Below, piece by piece: positions 8,827-17,600 of a DNA stretch of 55,581 nt (position 1 is its first letter; every line of letters begins with the position of its first letter). The notes beneath the pieces are model-generated. The model was given only the letters and a program-made list of their open reading frames with translations. It had not been told where the DNA came from and made no database searches. Position numbers and translations under genes: made by a program. This DNA comes from Bradyrhizobium macuxiense (lineage in GTDB: Bacteria; Pseudomonadota; Alphaproteobacteria; Rhizobiales; Xanthobacteraceae), in the NCBI RefSeq assembly GCF_001542415.1, contig NZ_LNCU01000030.1:78884-134464 (forward strand), written 5' to 3'.

Positions 8827-11136
8827 ATGGCAGCTCCCATCAAATTTGGCGTCGGTCAAAGCGTGCGCCGCAAAGAGGATGACGCCCTGATTCGCGGCAA
8901 GGGCCGTTACACCGACGACGTTGCACCGTCTCCCGCACTGCACGCGCTGGTGCTGCGCTCGCCGCATGCGCATGCGACATATACGATCGACGCGACCAAG
9001 GCCCGCGGCATGCCCGGGGTGGCGCTGATCCTGACCGCGGCCGACGTCGCCGATCTCGGCGGCCTGCCGTGCCTGTTCAACCTCGAAACCGATCCGTTCA
9101 CCGCGCCACCCTATCCGATCCTCGCCAAGGACGAGGTACGCCATGTCGGCGACGCCGTTGCCTTCGTGGTCGCAGACACTCTCGATCATGCCCGCGACGC
9201 GATCGAGGCGATCGACGTCAAGTGGACGCCGATGCCTGCCGTTGCCGGGCTTATCAACGCCGTGAAGAAGGACGCACCGCAGGTCTGGCCCGACAAGCCG
9301 GGCAATGTGCTGTTCGACGTCTCGATCGGCGACAAGAAGGCGGCTGAAGAGGCCTTCGCCAAGGCCCACGCGGTCGCCGAGATCACCATCGTCAATCCTC
9401 GCGTCATCACCAATTTCATGGAGACCCGCGCGGCGGTCGCCGAATACGACGCCAAGAAGGATCATCTGACGCTGACGATTGGCAGCCAGGGCAGCCATCG
9501 CCTGCGCGAGATCCTTTGCGACATGATCCTGAAGATGCCGAAGGAGAAGATGCGGGTGATCTGCCCCGACGTCGGCGGCGGTTTCGGCACCAAGCTCTTC
9601 CCCTACCGCGAATACGCGCTGATCTCGGTCGCCGCGCGCAAGCTGAAGAAGAGCATTAAATGGACGGCCGAGCGCTCCGACCACTTCATGGGCGACGCGC
9701 AGGGCCGCGACAACCTGACCACCGCGAAGATGGCACTGGCCGCGGACGGCAAGTTCCTCGGCATGGACGTCGACCTGATGGGCGACATGGGCGCCTATCT
9801 CTCGACCTTCGCGCCCTATATCCCGCATGGGGGCGCCGGCATGCTGCCGGGCCTCTACGACATTAAGGCCTTCCATTGTCGGGTCCGCACCGTGTTCACC
9901 AACACGGTGCCGGTTGATGCCTATCGCGGTGCCGGCCGTCCCGAGGCGGCCTATGTGATCGAGCGCCTCGTTGACGCTGCGGCCCGCAAGCTCGACATGA
10001 CGCCAGATGCGATCAGGCGGAAGAATTTTATTCCGCCGAAATCGCTGCCCTACAAGACCGCGACCGGCAAGGTCTACGACTCCGGTGATTTCGTCGCGCA
10101 CATGAAGCGCGCGATGGAGATCGCCAACTGGAAGGAGTTTCCGAAGCGTGCCAAGGCGGCCAAGAAGGACGGGCTGGTGCGGGGCATCGGTATGGCGAGC
10201 TATGTCGAGGTCTGCGGCACCATGGGCGAGGAGACCGCCAATGTGGCGCTCGATCCCAATGGTGACATCTCCATCCTGATCGGCACGCAGTCGAGCGGGC
10301 AGGGCCACCAGACCGCGTATGCGCAGATCGTCGCCGAGCAGTTCGGCGTGCCGCCCGAGCGCGTCCATGTGCTGCAGGGCGACACCGACAGGATCGCGAC
10401 CGGTCTTGGCACCGGCGGCTCGTCATCGATCCCCTCAGGCGGTGTCAGCGTCGAGCGTGCGACGCGCGACCTCGGCAACAAGCTGAAGGAGCTCGCCGCG
10501 CAGGCCCTCGAAGCCGGCGCCGGCGACCTCGAGATTGCCGACGGCCGCATCCGCATCGCCGGCACCGATCGTTCGGTCAGCTTCGCCGATCTCGCCAAGC
10601 GTCCCGGCGGCGATTCCTCGAAGATGAATGCCAGCGCGACGTTCGCGAGTGCTGACGGCACCTATCCGAACGGTACGCATCTCGCCGAGGTCGAGATCGA
10701 TCCCGCAACCGGCATCATCAAGATCGTCAGCTATGTCATCGTCGACGATTTCGGCGTGACGCTCAATCCGCTGCTACTCGCCGGTCAGGTGCACGGCGGC
10801 GCGATGCAAGGCATCGGCCAGGCGTTGATGGAGCGGGCGGTCTACAGCACGACTGACGGCCAGCTCGTCACAGGCACGTTCATGGACTATGCGATGCCGC
10901 GTGCCTCCGACGGACCGTCCTTCGTGTTCGAGACCAGCAACGTTCCCTGCACGACCAATCCGCTTGGCGTGAAGGGGGCAGGCGAGGCCGGTGCGATCGG
11001 CTCATGTCCGGCGGTGGTCAATGCGATCGTCGAAGGACTGTGGCGCGAGTACAAGATCGACCACATCGACATGCCGGCAACGCCCGAGCGGGTCTGGATC
11101 GCCATCCGCGAGGCACAGCGCCAGCACAAACTCTGA
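8827..11136 (+). CDS. Xanthine dehydrogenase family molybdopterin-binding subunit (CoxL-like, form II)
   Basis: A 769-residue large subunit of a molybdenum hydroxylase. It begins GVGQSVRRKEDDALIRGKG as CoxL proteins do, and has the PDVGGGFGTK cofactor block, the GQGHQTAYAQI region and the C-terminal catalytic Glu context GAGEAGAIG. The active-site loop reads AYRGAGR (365-371), the form II signature, not the AYRCSFR loop of true aerobic CO dehydrogenase; the substrate is thus probably an aldehyde or N-heterocycle. The ATG at 8827 follows GGAGAG. No FAD-binding medium or 2Fe-2S small subunit gene adjoins it, and a cytochrome c' gene follows instead. The partner subunits must lie elsewhere. Confidence 0.92.
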   Translation: MAAPIKFGVGQSVRRKEDDALIRGKGRYTDDVAPSPALHALVLRSPHAHATYTIDATKARGMPGVALILTAADVADLGGLPCLFNLETDPFTAPPYPILAKDEVRHVGDAVAFVVADTLDHARDAIEAIDVKWTPMPAVAGLINAVKKDAPQVWPDKPGNVLFDVSIGDKKAAEEAFAKAHAVAEITIVNPRVITNFMETRAAVAEYDAKKDHLTLTIGSQGSHRLREILCDMILKMPKEKMRVICPDVGGGFGTKLFPYREYALISVAARKLKKSIKWTAERSDHFMGDAQGRDNLTTAKMALAADGKFLGMDVDLMGDMGAYLSTFAPYIPHGGAGMLPGLYDIKAFHCRVRTVFTNTVPVDAYRGAGRPEAAYVIERLVDAAARKLDMTPDAIRRKNFIPPKSLPYKTATGKVYDSGDFVAHMKRAMEIANWKEFPKRAKAAKKDGLVRGIGMASYVEVCGTMGEETANVALDPNGDISILIGTQSSGQGHQTAYAQIVAEQFGVPPERVHVLQGDTDRIATGLGTGGSSSIPSGGVSVERATRDLGNKLKELAAQALEAGAGDLEIADGRIRIAGTDRSVSFADLAKRPGGDSSKMNASATFASADGTYPNGTHLAEVEIDPATGIIKIVSYVIVDDFGVTLNPLLLAGQVHGGAMQGIGQALMERAVYSTTDGQLVTGTFMDYAMPRASDGPSFVFETSNVPCTTNPLGVKGAGEAGAIGSCPAVVNAIVEGLWREYKIDHIDMPATPERVWIAIREAQRQHKL

Positions 11137-11237
11137 CAAAGCGCCGCAGGCGGAATGAACCTCTGCCTGCGGGGTTCGCGAACGAGCCGGCCTGCTAGTC
11201 CATGGGCCGGAGCAACCGAAATCGAGGAAAATTGCCG

Positions 11238-11684
11238 ATGAAGCGGATGGTCGTCGTTGCAGCGATGCTTGTGTTCAGTGCAGCTGGTGTCGTTGCGCAG
11301 CAGGATCAGGTCAAGCAGACCCAGGCTCAGATGAAGGAAACCGGCAAGAACGCGGGCGCGCTGGGAGCGATGATCAAGGGCGAGAAGCCTTATGATCAGG
11401 CAACGGTCGACGTGGCGCTGGCGAAGTTCGAAGACACCGCCAAGAAGCTGCCGACGCTATTTCCCGAAAGCATCAAAGGCCTCAAGCCGGACGGCGATTA
11501 CTCCGCCTCGCCAAAAATCTGGGAAGACAAGGCTGGGTTCGAGCAGCATATTGCGAGCTTTACCAAGTCCGTCGCCGACGCAAAGGGCAAGATCAAGGAT
11601 CTCGATACCCTGAAGGCCGAACTGACTGTCATCGGCAAGCAGTGCGGCGGCTGCCACGAGACATTCCGCGTCAAGAAGAGCTGA
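11238..11684 (+). CDS. Cytochrome c'/c556 family protein
   Basis: A 148-residue secreted cytochrome. A signal peptide is plain (MKRMVVVAAMLVFSAAGVVAQ, likely cut near residue 20), then four predicted helices, with the single haem site CGGCH at residues 136-140, very near the C-terminus as in cytochromes c'. These periplasmic proteins bind electrons or gases such as NO, or serve as electron shuttles. The ATG at 11238 follows GAGGAAA. The gene is about 100 bp after the molybdoenzyme large subunit and could accept its electrons, though that is inference from position only. A strong hairpin terminator follows. Confidence 0.88.
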   Translation: MKRMVVVAAMLVFSAAGVVAQQDQVKQTQAQMKETGKNAGALGAMIKGEKPYDQATVDVALAKFEDTAKKLPTLFPESIKGLKPDGDYSASPKIWEDKAGFEQHIASFTKSVADAKGKIKDLDTLKAELTVIGKQCGGCHETFRVKKS

Positions 11685-11700
11685 TATAGGTGATCGCGCA

Positions 11701-11735
11701 AAAAGGGCGGGCGCTGCGAAAGCGTCCGCCCTTTT
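11701..11735. terminator. Strong bidirectional intrinsic terminator
   Basis: A 15-bp stem: AAAAGGGCGGGCGCT (11701-11715) pairs with AGCGTCCGCCCTTTT (11721-11735), with one G-T wobble, around the loop GCGAA. The A-run and T-run on either side let it work for both convergent genes, the cytochrome c' (plus) and the CHRD gene (minus). Confidence 0.88.
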
Positions 11736-11762
11736 CGTTGTGTCGGCCGTTTCTTGCTTGGA

Positions 11763-12185
11763 TCACTTCGTGACCTGACCGCGGATCTCGCCGCCCGGAT
11801 TCGCCGCGGTGTGGATGTTGACGTAATACTTGCCGGCGAGCAGATCGGCGGCCTGCGCGTCGGTCAGCGTCGCGCTGCCGTCGGCCGGGCTTGAGCCGGC
11901 GTTCGGGATCGCGACTGCGACGCCCGCGTTCTTGCCCGGTTCGGCAGGACCATGGAAGTGCGCGGCGGTGGCGGGGCCGCTCAGGCCGGAATAGGACAGC
12001 TTCCAGGTCAGCTTCTTGGTCGCGGCGTCGTAATCGACGTCGGCGGTACCGGTGGCTGCGCTGGTGGTCGGCGGCACTTCCGACTTGCCGGTCAGCGTTG
12101 CCTTCAGCTTCTCGGCGAAGGCGGGGCCGGCGAAGGCGACCGCGGCGCTCAATGTCAGCGCGGCAAGCATGGTCTTGTTGGGCAT
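11763..12185 (-). CDS. CHRD domain secreted protein
   Basis: A 140-residue protein with a clear signal peptide (MPNKTMLAALTLSAAVAFAGPAFA) followed by one CHRD domain: LTGKSEVPP near its start, then AHFHGPA and the C-terminal HTAANPGGEIRGQV. CHRD domains were described from chordin and are common in bacterial exported proteins of unknown function; the conserved histidines suggest metal binding or a beta-sandwich contact. The start at 12185 is backed by AGGGAG about seven bases upstream. It stands alone, sharing only a terminator with the convergent cytochrome gene. Confidence 0.88.
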   Translation of the reverse strand: MPNKTMLAALTLSAAVAFAGPAFAEKLKATLTGKSEVPPTTSAATGTADVDYDAATKKLTWKLSYSGLSGPATAAHFHGPAEPGKNAGVAVAIPNAGSSPADGSATLTDAQAADLLAGKYYVNIHTAANPGGEIRGQVTK

Positions 12186-12348
12186 TGTGTTCTCCCTGTT
12201 GACGTCAAGCGACGGTATCAGCCTCAAAACAGCAGCCTTCCAGATTTATTCCCAAAATCGCCTCGAGCGGGCGAAATTTGATGGAAGCATATGCATCGCT
12301 CAGCGTTCATACTAGCGGTAGTTGAAGGGCCCAATGACGGATCAGTGA

Positions 12349-13281
12349 ATGCTTCGACGAATTCTCCTGCTGGTCATTCTGGCCGGCATCGCCGGCTTCG
12401 GCGTGTACTGGTGGCTGGCGATCCCCGCGACCATTGCTGCAAGTGCACTGCCAGTCTACCAGCCTGACCTGGCCAACGGGCTCACAACGTTCAATGCGGG
12501 GGGATGTTCCTCCTGCCATGCCGTGCCGAAGCAGGACGACCGCACCAGGCTCGGCGGCGGGCTTGCGATACCGTCGCCGTTCGGCACCTTCTATGCGCCG
12601 AACATCTCGCCCGATCCGAACGACGGTATTGGCCGTTGGAGTGAGGCTGACTTCGTCACCGCGCTCATGAAGGGCACCTCCCCATCGGGGACGCACTACT
12701 TCCCCGCGTTTCCCTACACCTCGTATCAGCACGCCAAGGTCCATGACGTGCGCGACCTCTTTGCCTATCTGAAGACGTTGCCGCCCGTCGCGGGCAAGGT
12801 GCGCGACCATGACGTGCCATTCCCGTTCAACATCCGCCGCAACATCGGCGTCTGGAAATGGCTGTTCATGGACGGCAAGCCGTTCGTGGCCGATGCCGGC
12901 CGCTCGGCGCAGTGGAATCGCGGCGCCTATCTCGCCAACAGCTTCGGCCATTGCGCCGAGTGTCACAGCCCGCGGAATTTTCTCGGCGGCATCGTCAGTG
13001 CGCAACGCTTCGCCGGCGGCCCGAACCCGGAGGGCAAGGGCTGGGTGCCTAACATCACGCAAAAAGGACTTTCTGACTGGAGCGCGAAGGATATCGCCTA
13101 CTTCCTTTCGACCGGGCAGACCCCGGACGGCGACAGTGCCGGTGGCTCGATGGTGCGCGTGATCCGTAACACCTCGCAGCTCTCGTCCCAGGATCTCGAC
13201 GCGATCTCCGACTACATCAAGTCGCTGCCGCCGGTCGAAGGGCCGCCGAAGCCACCGAAGAAGCCTGATAAGGAGTCCTGA
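12349..13281 (+). CDS. Di-haem c-type cytochrome (alcohol/sugar dehydrogenase cytochrome subunit type)
   Basis: A 310-residue protein with an N-terminal membrane anchor or uncleaved signal (RILLLVILAGIAGFGVYWWL) and two class I cytochrome domains with CSSCH (residues 53-57) and CAECH (202-206). APNISPDPNDGIG and SGTHYFPAFPYTSY match the cytochrome subunits that accept electrons from periplasmic alcohol, sugar or gluconate dehydrogenases. The usual third haem domain of AdhB is absent, so this is the shorter di-haem form. The C-terminus is Pro/Lys-rich. No dehydrogenase subunit adjoins it. It converges with the Lrp/AsnC-type gene. Confidence 0.9.
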   Translation: MLRRILLLVILAGIAGFGVYWWLAIPATIAASALPVYQPDLANGLTTFNAGGCSSCHAVPKQDDRTRLGGGLAIPSPFGTFYAPNISPDPNDGIGRWSEADFVTALMKGTSPSGTHYFPAFPYTSYQHAKVHDVRDLFAYLKTLPPVAGKVRDHDVPFPFNIRRNIGVWKWLFMDGKPFVADAGRSAQWNRGAYLANSFGHCAECHSPRNFLGGIVSAQRFAGGPNPEGKGWVPNITQKGLSDWSAKDIAYFLSTGQTPDGDSAGGSMVRVIRNTSQLSSQDLDAISDYIKSLPPVEGPPKPPKKPDKES

Positions 13282-13314
13282 AGCGCGACCAATCCGGACT
13301 TTTGACCGCTCACC

Positions 13315-13560
13315 TCACTTCGTCCCGAACGCTTTGAAGGTGATGATGGTCAGCGTGTCCTGGATACCCGGGATCACCTGCACCTTCTCGTTGATGAAAT
13401 GGCCGATGTCGGTGTCGTGGTCGACGTAGAACTTCACCAGGAGGTCGTAATTGCCTGCGGTGGAATAGATCTCGGATGCAATCTCGGCTTCCGCCAGCGC
13501 GTTGGCGACGGTGTAGGACTGGCCGAGCTTGCATTTGATCTGGACGAAGAAAGGAACCAT
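13315..13560 (-). CDS. Stand-alone Lrp/AsnC ligand-binding (RAM) domain protein
   Basis: An 81-residue protein that is only the C-terminal effector domain of Lrp/AsnC regulators (MVPFFVQIKCKLGQ..., GNYDLLVKFY, PGIQDTLTIITF), with no helix-turn-helix. Such SAM-type stand-alone domains form oligomers that bind amino acids, and may modulate full-length Lrp proteins. The ATG at 13560 is preferred because GGAG lies about nine bases upstream; the longer in-frame extension to 13632 lacks domain character. Function beyond the domain is unknown. Confidence 0.85.
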   Translation of the reverse strand: MVPFFVQIKCKLGQSYTVANALAEAEIASEIYSTAGNYDLLVKFYVDHDTDIGHFINEKVQVIPGIQDTLTIITFKAFGTK

Positions 13561-13724
13561 CGCTGTGTCTCCGGGATACCGGCGACAATAGGCCAAAAAC
13601 GGGGGGCCAAGGCAAGGCCAAGTCGAGATCAAGTTGAGGTAATGTCAGGCGAACTTGCTGCCAATGGACGGCCGGGCTAGGAACAGGTCATGATCCCATT
13701 CGTTTCACCCGCAGGCGCAGCAAA

Positions 13725-14528
13725 ATGACGCCGATCGCGCTCACCATTGCCGGCTCGGATTCCTCGGGCGGCGCGGGTATCCAGGCCGACCTGAAGAGCT
13801 TTGCCGCGCTCGGCGTTTACGGCGCCTCGGCGATCACGGCGCTGACCGCGCAGAACACAACGGGGGTGAGCGGTATTCACCCTGTGCCAGCGGCATTCGT
13901 CGCCGCGCAGATCGATGCAGTGTTCTCCGATCTTGTCGTCGGTGCGGTCAAGATCGGCATGGTAACGCAGGCTGAGACGATCGCGGCGATCGCCGATGGA
14001 TTGAAGCGCTGGGCACCACGCCATGTCGTGCTCGATCCCGTGATGGTCGCGACCTCGGGTGACCGCCTGCTGGCGGCAGAAGCCGTCGATGCGCTCAAGG
14101 CCATGCTGTTTCCGCGTGCGTCGCTGATCACGCCGAACCTGCCGGAAACCGCGGCGCTCCTGAACGAGCCGGTCGCAGAGAGCGAGGCCGCCGTCGAGGA
14201 CCAGGGCAGGCGGCTGCTGGCGATGGGATGTCGCGCCGTGCTGGTCAAGGGGGGCCACGCGCACGGCGCTGAGAGCATCGACTATCTGATTGATGGCGAA
14301 CGTACCATCGCGCTTGCTGCGCCGCGCATCGCGACAGCGAACACGCACGGCACCGGCTGCTCGCTGTCGTCGGCAATCGCGGCGGGACTAGCCAAAGGCG
14401 AGGACATGGAAACCGCCGTGCGTAACGCCAAAGCCTGGATCACGGCGGCAATTGCGGCAGCGGATCGTTTTGCCGTCGGGCGCGGCCACGGACCCGTGCA
14501 TCATTTCCACAAGTACTATCCGGATTGA
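13725..14528 (+). CDS. thiD: Hydroxymethylpyrimidine/phosphomethylpyrimidine kinase
   Basis: A 267-residue ribokinase-fold enzyme of thiamine synthesis; it phosphorylates HMP and HMP-P before coupling to the thiazole. The beginning [20 protein letters not shown] is diagnostic, followed by [38 protein letters not shown], and the anion-hole/catalytic motif [14 protein letters not shown]. Full length. The gene stands alone, as is common for thiD, with no visible TPP riboswitch in the 160 bp upstream. Confidence 0.95.
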   Translation: MTPIALTIAGSDSSGGAGIQADLKSFAALGVYGASAITALTAQNTTGVSGIHPVPAAFVAAQIDAVFSDLVVGAVKIGMVTQAETIAAIADGLKRWAPRHVVLDPVMVATSGDRLLAAEAVDALKAMLFPRASLITPNLPETAALLNEPVAESEAAVEDQGRRLLAMGCRAVLVKGGHAHGAESIDYLIDGERTIALAAPRIATANTHGTGCSLSSAIAAGLAKGEDMETAVRNAKAWITAAIAAADRFAVGRGHGPVHHFHKYYPD

Positions 14529-14571
14529 CACGACGCTGCCGCGCTAGCCTCTAGATCCCCGCGTGCCGTCG

Positions 14572-14594
14572 GCCACCCCCAATCTGAGGGTGGC
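14572..14594. terminator. Hairpin between thiD and the RTX gene
   Basis: GCCACCC (14572-14578) and GGGTGGC (14588-14594) form a perfect 7-bp stem with a 9-base loop between convergent genes. There is no T-run, so it is only a possible terminator. Confidence 0.4.
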
Positions 14595-14633
14595 GAGAGG
14601 AGCGGCGTTGGTTTTCCGCAAGTCTTTCGGGAC

Positions 14634-17600
14634 CTATTGGTGAAGCATGAAGTTGTGAAACTCCGCGAGGCGGGCATCCACGGATGCGACAACGTGGGGG
14701 AGCTCGACATGGTCGGGTGCCGGCGAGACGTGGAGGCGGTCCAGCTGCGGCATCGCCGGGTTATTGACGGGCTCAAATGTGAAATCGGCCGCGCCTGCCG
14801 ATGAGCCGGCACGGTCGAACACAAAGTTGTCTCCCGCCGTCCGCGCGGCTGTCGCAGCTTGGGGGGCCGGTGTCGGCTGCGGCGTCGAAACCGAACCGAA
14901 ATCAGATCCGTCCTTGGGTGGATCAATCACCAGTGTCCCGCCGCTCCCGTCGTTCGAAAGCTTGAACGTCGAGTTCGTGTAATCGCCGCTCAGCGAAAGG
15001 TTCGCAGTATGATTTTGAGCATCAAACACGGTCAGCACGCCACCGGATGTATCTCCTGAATAGGATGCGGACGTTGCACTCGTGAAAGCAATGTCCTTCA
15101 GGTCGATCTGGTTCGAGGTGGATGGGGTTCCGTTACCGCTGAGATTGATCAGGTTTCCGCTGAACTGGGAGGCGTGATCGAGCACCAGCGTGCCGGCTGT
15201 GGCGTTGAACGTGACCGCCCCGGATACGGCGCCGGTCAATTCCAACGTGGCTCCGGTCTCGATCGTGACCGGCTGGCTCATATCGGCGAGGTTCAAGACC
15301 ATTTTTCCGGTGGCATCGACAACCGTCGATGGCGTGTTGATCACGCCGTCCCCGTTGAGGTCCTGGTGGAAGGCGGTCTCGACCGACTTGAGCGATGCAT
15401 CGGTTCCGGACGCGCTGTTGATGATTTTGGACGCGAAGTTGCCGTTGCTGTCGGTGGACCATACCGCGTACTGCCCACTGATGGAATCCTGCCAGGCGAC
15501 ATCATATCCGCTTGAGGTTGCTTCCGCCGCAACCGGCGACCATGTGCCGAACTGCCCCGCCGTGACCGGCGCACCGGCATACTTCAGCTGCACCCCGGCG
15601 TCGGCGACCGACATGTAATAGTCGTCTCCGACCTGGGTAAATGACGTCGTGCCGGTCGCCTCGATCGTCGTACCGATCACCTCCGCCAGGACATTGGAGG
15701 ACGGGCTTTGATTGCCGACCTCGTCGGTCGCGATGGCAGAAAGCTTGTGCAAGCCGGCCGCCAGCGCATCGGCGTTGATGCTCCACGAATCGTCGGATGC
15801 CGCGACCGTCGTGCCCAGCAAGACTGTCCCGTCATACAAATTGACGGTGCTTCCGCCTTCCGCCGAACCGGAAGCTATGATGCTGCCGGAGGCAAGCCCG
15901 GCGGAGATCAAGTTGGGAGCCAGGGGAGGCTGCGTATCGACCGTTACGTTCAACGCGGCAGAAGCTGCGCTGAGATTGCCGATGGCATCCGCAGCCTCAG
16001 CAGTGAAGAGGTGGCTGCCATCGGCCAGTGTTGCCGTCGCGAACGACCAGGCGCCGGTTGCGTCGGCGACGGCGGTCCCGATGAGGGCGGCCTGATCAAA
16101 GACTTCGACGGTGACACCTGCCTGGGCACTTCCGGTCAGGGTCAGGTGATTTGTGGCGGTGAGGTTCGAAGCGGTGACACCGCTATCATCCGAGAACGAA
16201 GCCGTCGGAGCGGCGAGCCCCGCCATGGTCATCGGCGTGTTCCAGTCGGTAACGAATGTGACGTCCGATGCGGTAAGCTGGTTCACGCCGACGAGCTGCA
16301 GCGTGTCCGTCCCACGCGCATAATGGACGGTCCAAACGTCACCGACGTTCGTCAGGTAGGCGGAAGGGTCGTAGCCCTTCAGCGAGAGCTGGTCGTGCTC
16401 GGCGCTGGTGGTGGTCAAAGGATGGAAATCGGCGATCGTGACGTTGCCGCTGCCCGGGGTGTAGACGAAGGTGTCGTTCCCCGCGCCTCCGGAGATCCAG
16501 TCGTTGCCGCCGCCGCCGTTGAGGACGTCGTCGCCGCTTGATCCCACGATGCGATTGGCCAGCTGATTGCCTGTGCCGGTGAACCCTCCCATCATCATGG
16601 TCAGGTTTTCGACGTTGTCAGGCAGGGTATAAGAGGTCGAGGCCTCGACGGTGTCGATGCCGCCGCCGGGATTCTCGATGATCTTCTGGTTCGGGTTGTT
16701 GACGACATAGGTGTCATCACCGCTCCATCCGATCATCGTGTCGTCGTAGTTGAACGCCGTAATCTTGTCATTGGCCGACGTGCCATAGATCGTGTGGCTG
16801 GCGGCGCTCCCGTTGATGAAGGATGCGCCGATCGGGCCGCCGACCGGGAGCGAATCGGGAAGCTGGAAATCATCCGTGGTGAACGACGAGATCGTGGTGT
16901 TGCGCAAGACCAGCGTATCCTGGCTCGTCAGCGCCAGATAGACATCGTTCCCAACCTGGGTCATCGCCGCCTGGATGTCGCTGAACGAGGTGAAGGCGTA
17001 GCCGTTCAGCTGGATGACGTCGTGCCCGGCTCCCGAGCCCGGCGTGAAATCGGTGATGATGTCCGAGCCGTCGCCGGCATTAAATACGAACGTATCCGCG
17101 CCGCCACCGCCGGTCAGTATGTCATTGCCGCGCCAGCCGGTGATGACGTTCGCAGCATCATTGCCGATGATGATGTTCGGCGCCCAGTTGCCGGTGGCGT
17201 TGATGGCGGCTGAGCCGGTGAGGGTCAGGTTCTCGACATAGCTGGGAAGGCTGTAGGTGACGGACGACTTGATAGTGTCGATGCCGCCGCCCGCGGCTTC
17301 GACCACCTTGGCGTTCGGGTCGGAGACGATATAGGTGTCGTCGCCGGCGCCGCCGCTCATGGTGTCGGCGCCTCCCGCTCCGTCGATCAAATCGTTGCCC
17401 GACGTGCCGGTCAGGGTATCGGCCCCTGCGGTCCCTGTGATCGTTTTGGTCGGCGCTCCGCTCGTGAGCAACGTGTAGTTCGCGAGCGTGTATTCTGGCA
17501 GCTGATATGCGGTAATGGAATCGATTGACACACTCGCCGTCGCGTCGGGGGCGGCATTGGTGGCCCAGTCGCCTCCCATGGCAAGGTTGGCGATCATGTA

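Noticed and set aside
8692..10368. 558-codon minus-strand frame opposite the CoxL-like gene
   Set aside because: High-GC antisense reading rich in Arg, Asp and His; no family features, and the plus strand encodes a complete enzyme.
8827..11136. True aerobic CO dehydrogenase
   Set aside because: The active-site loop is AYRGAGR, not AYRCSFR, and the other two subunits are absent.
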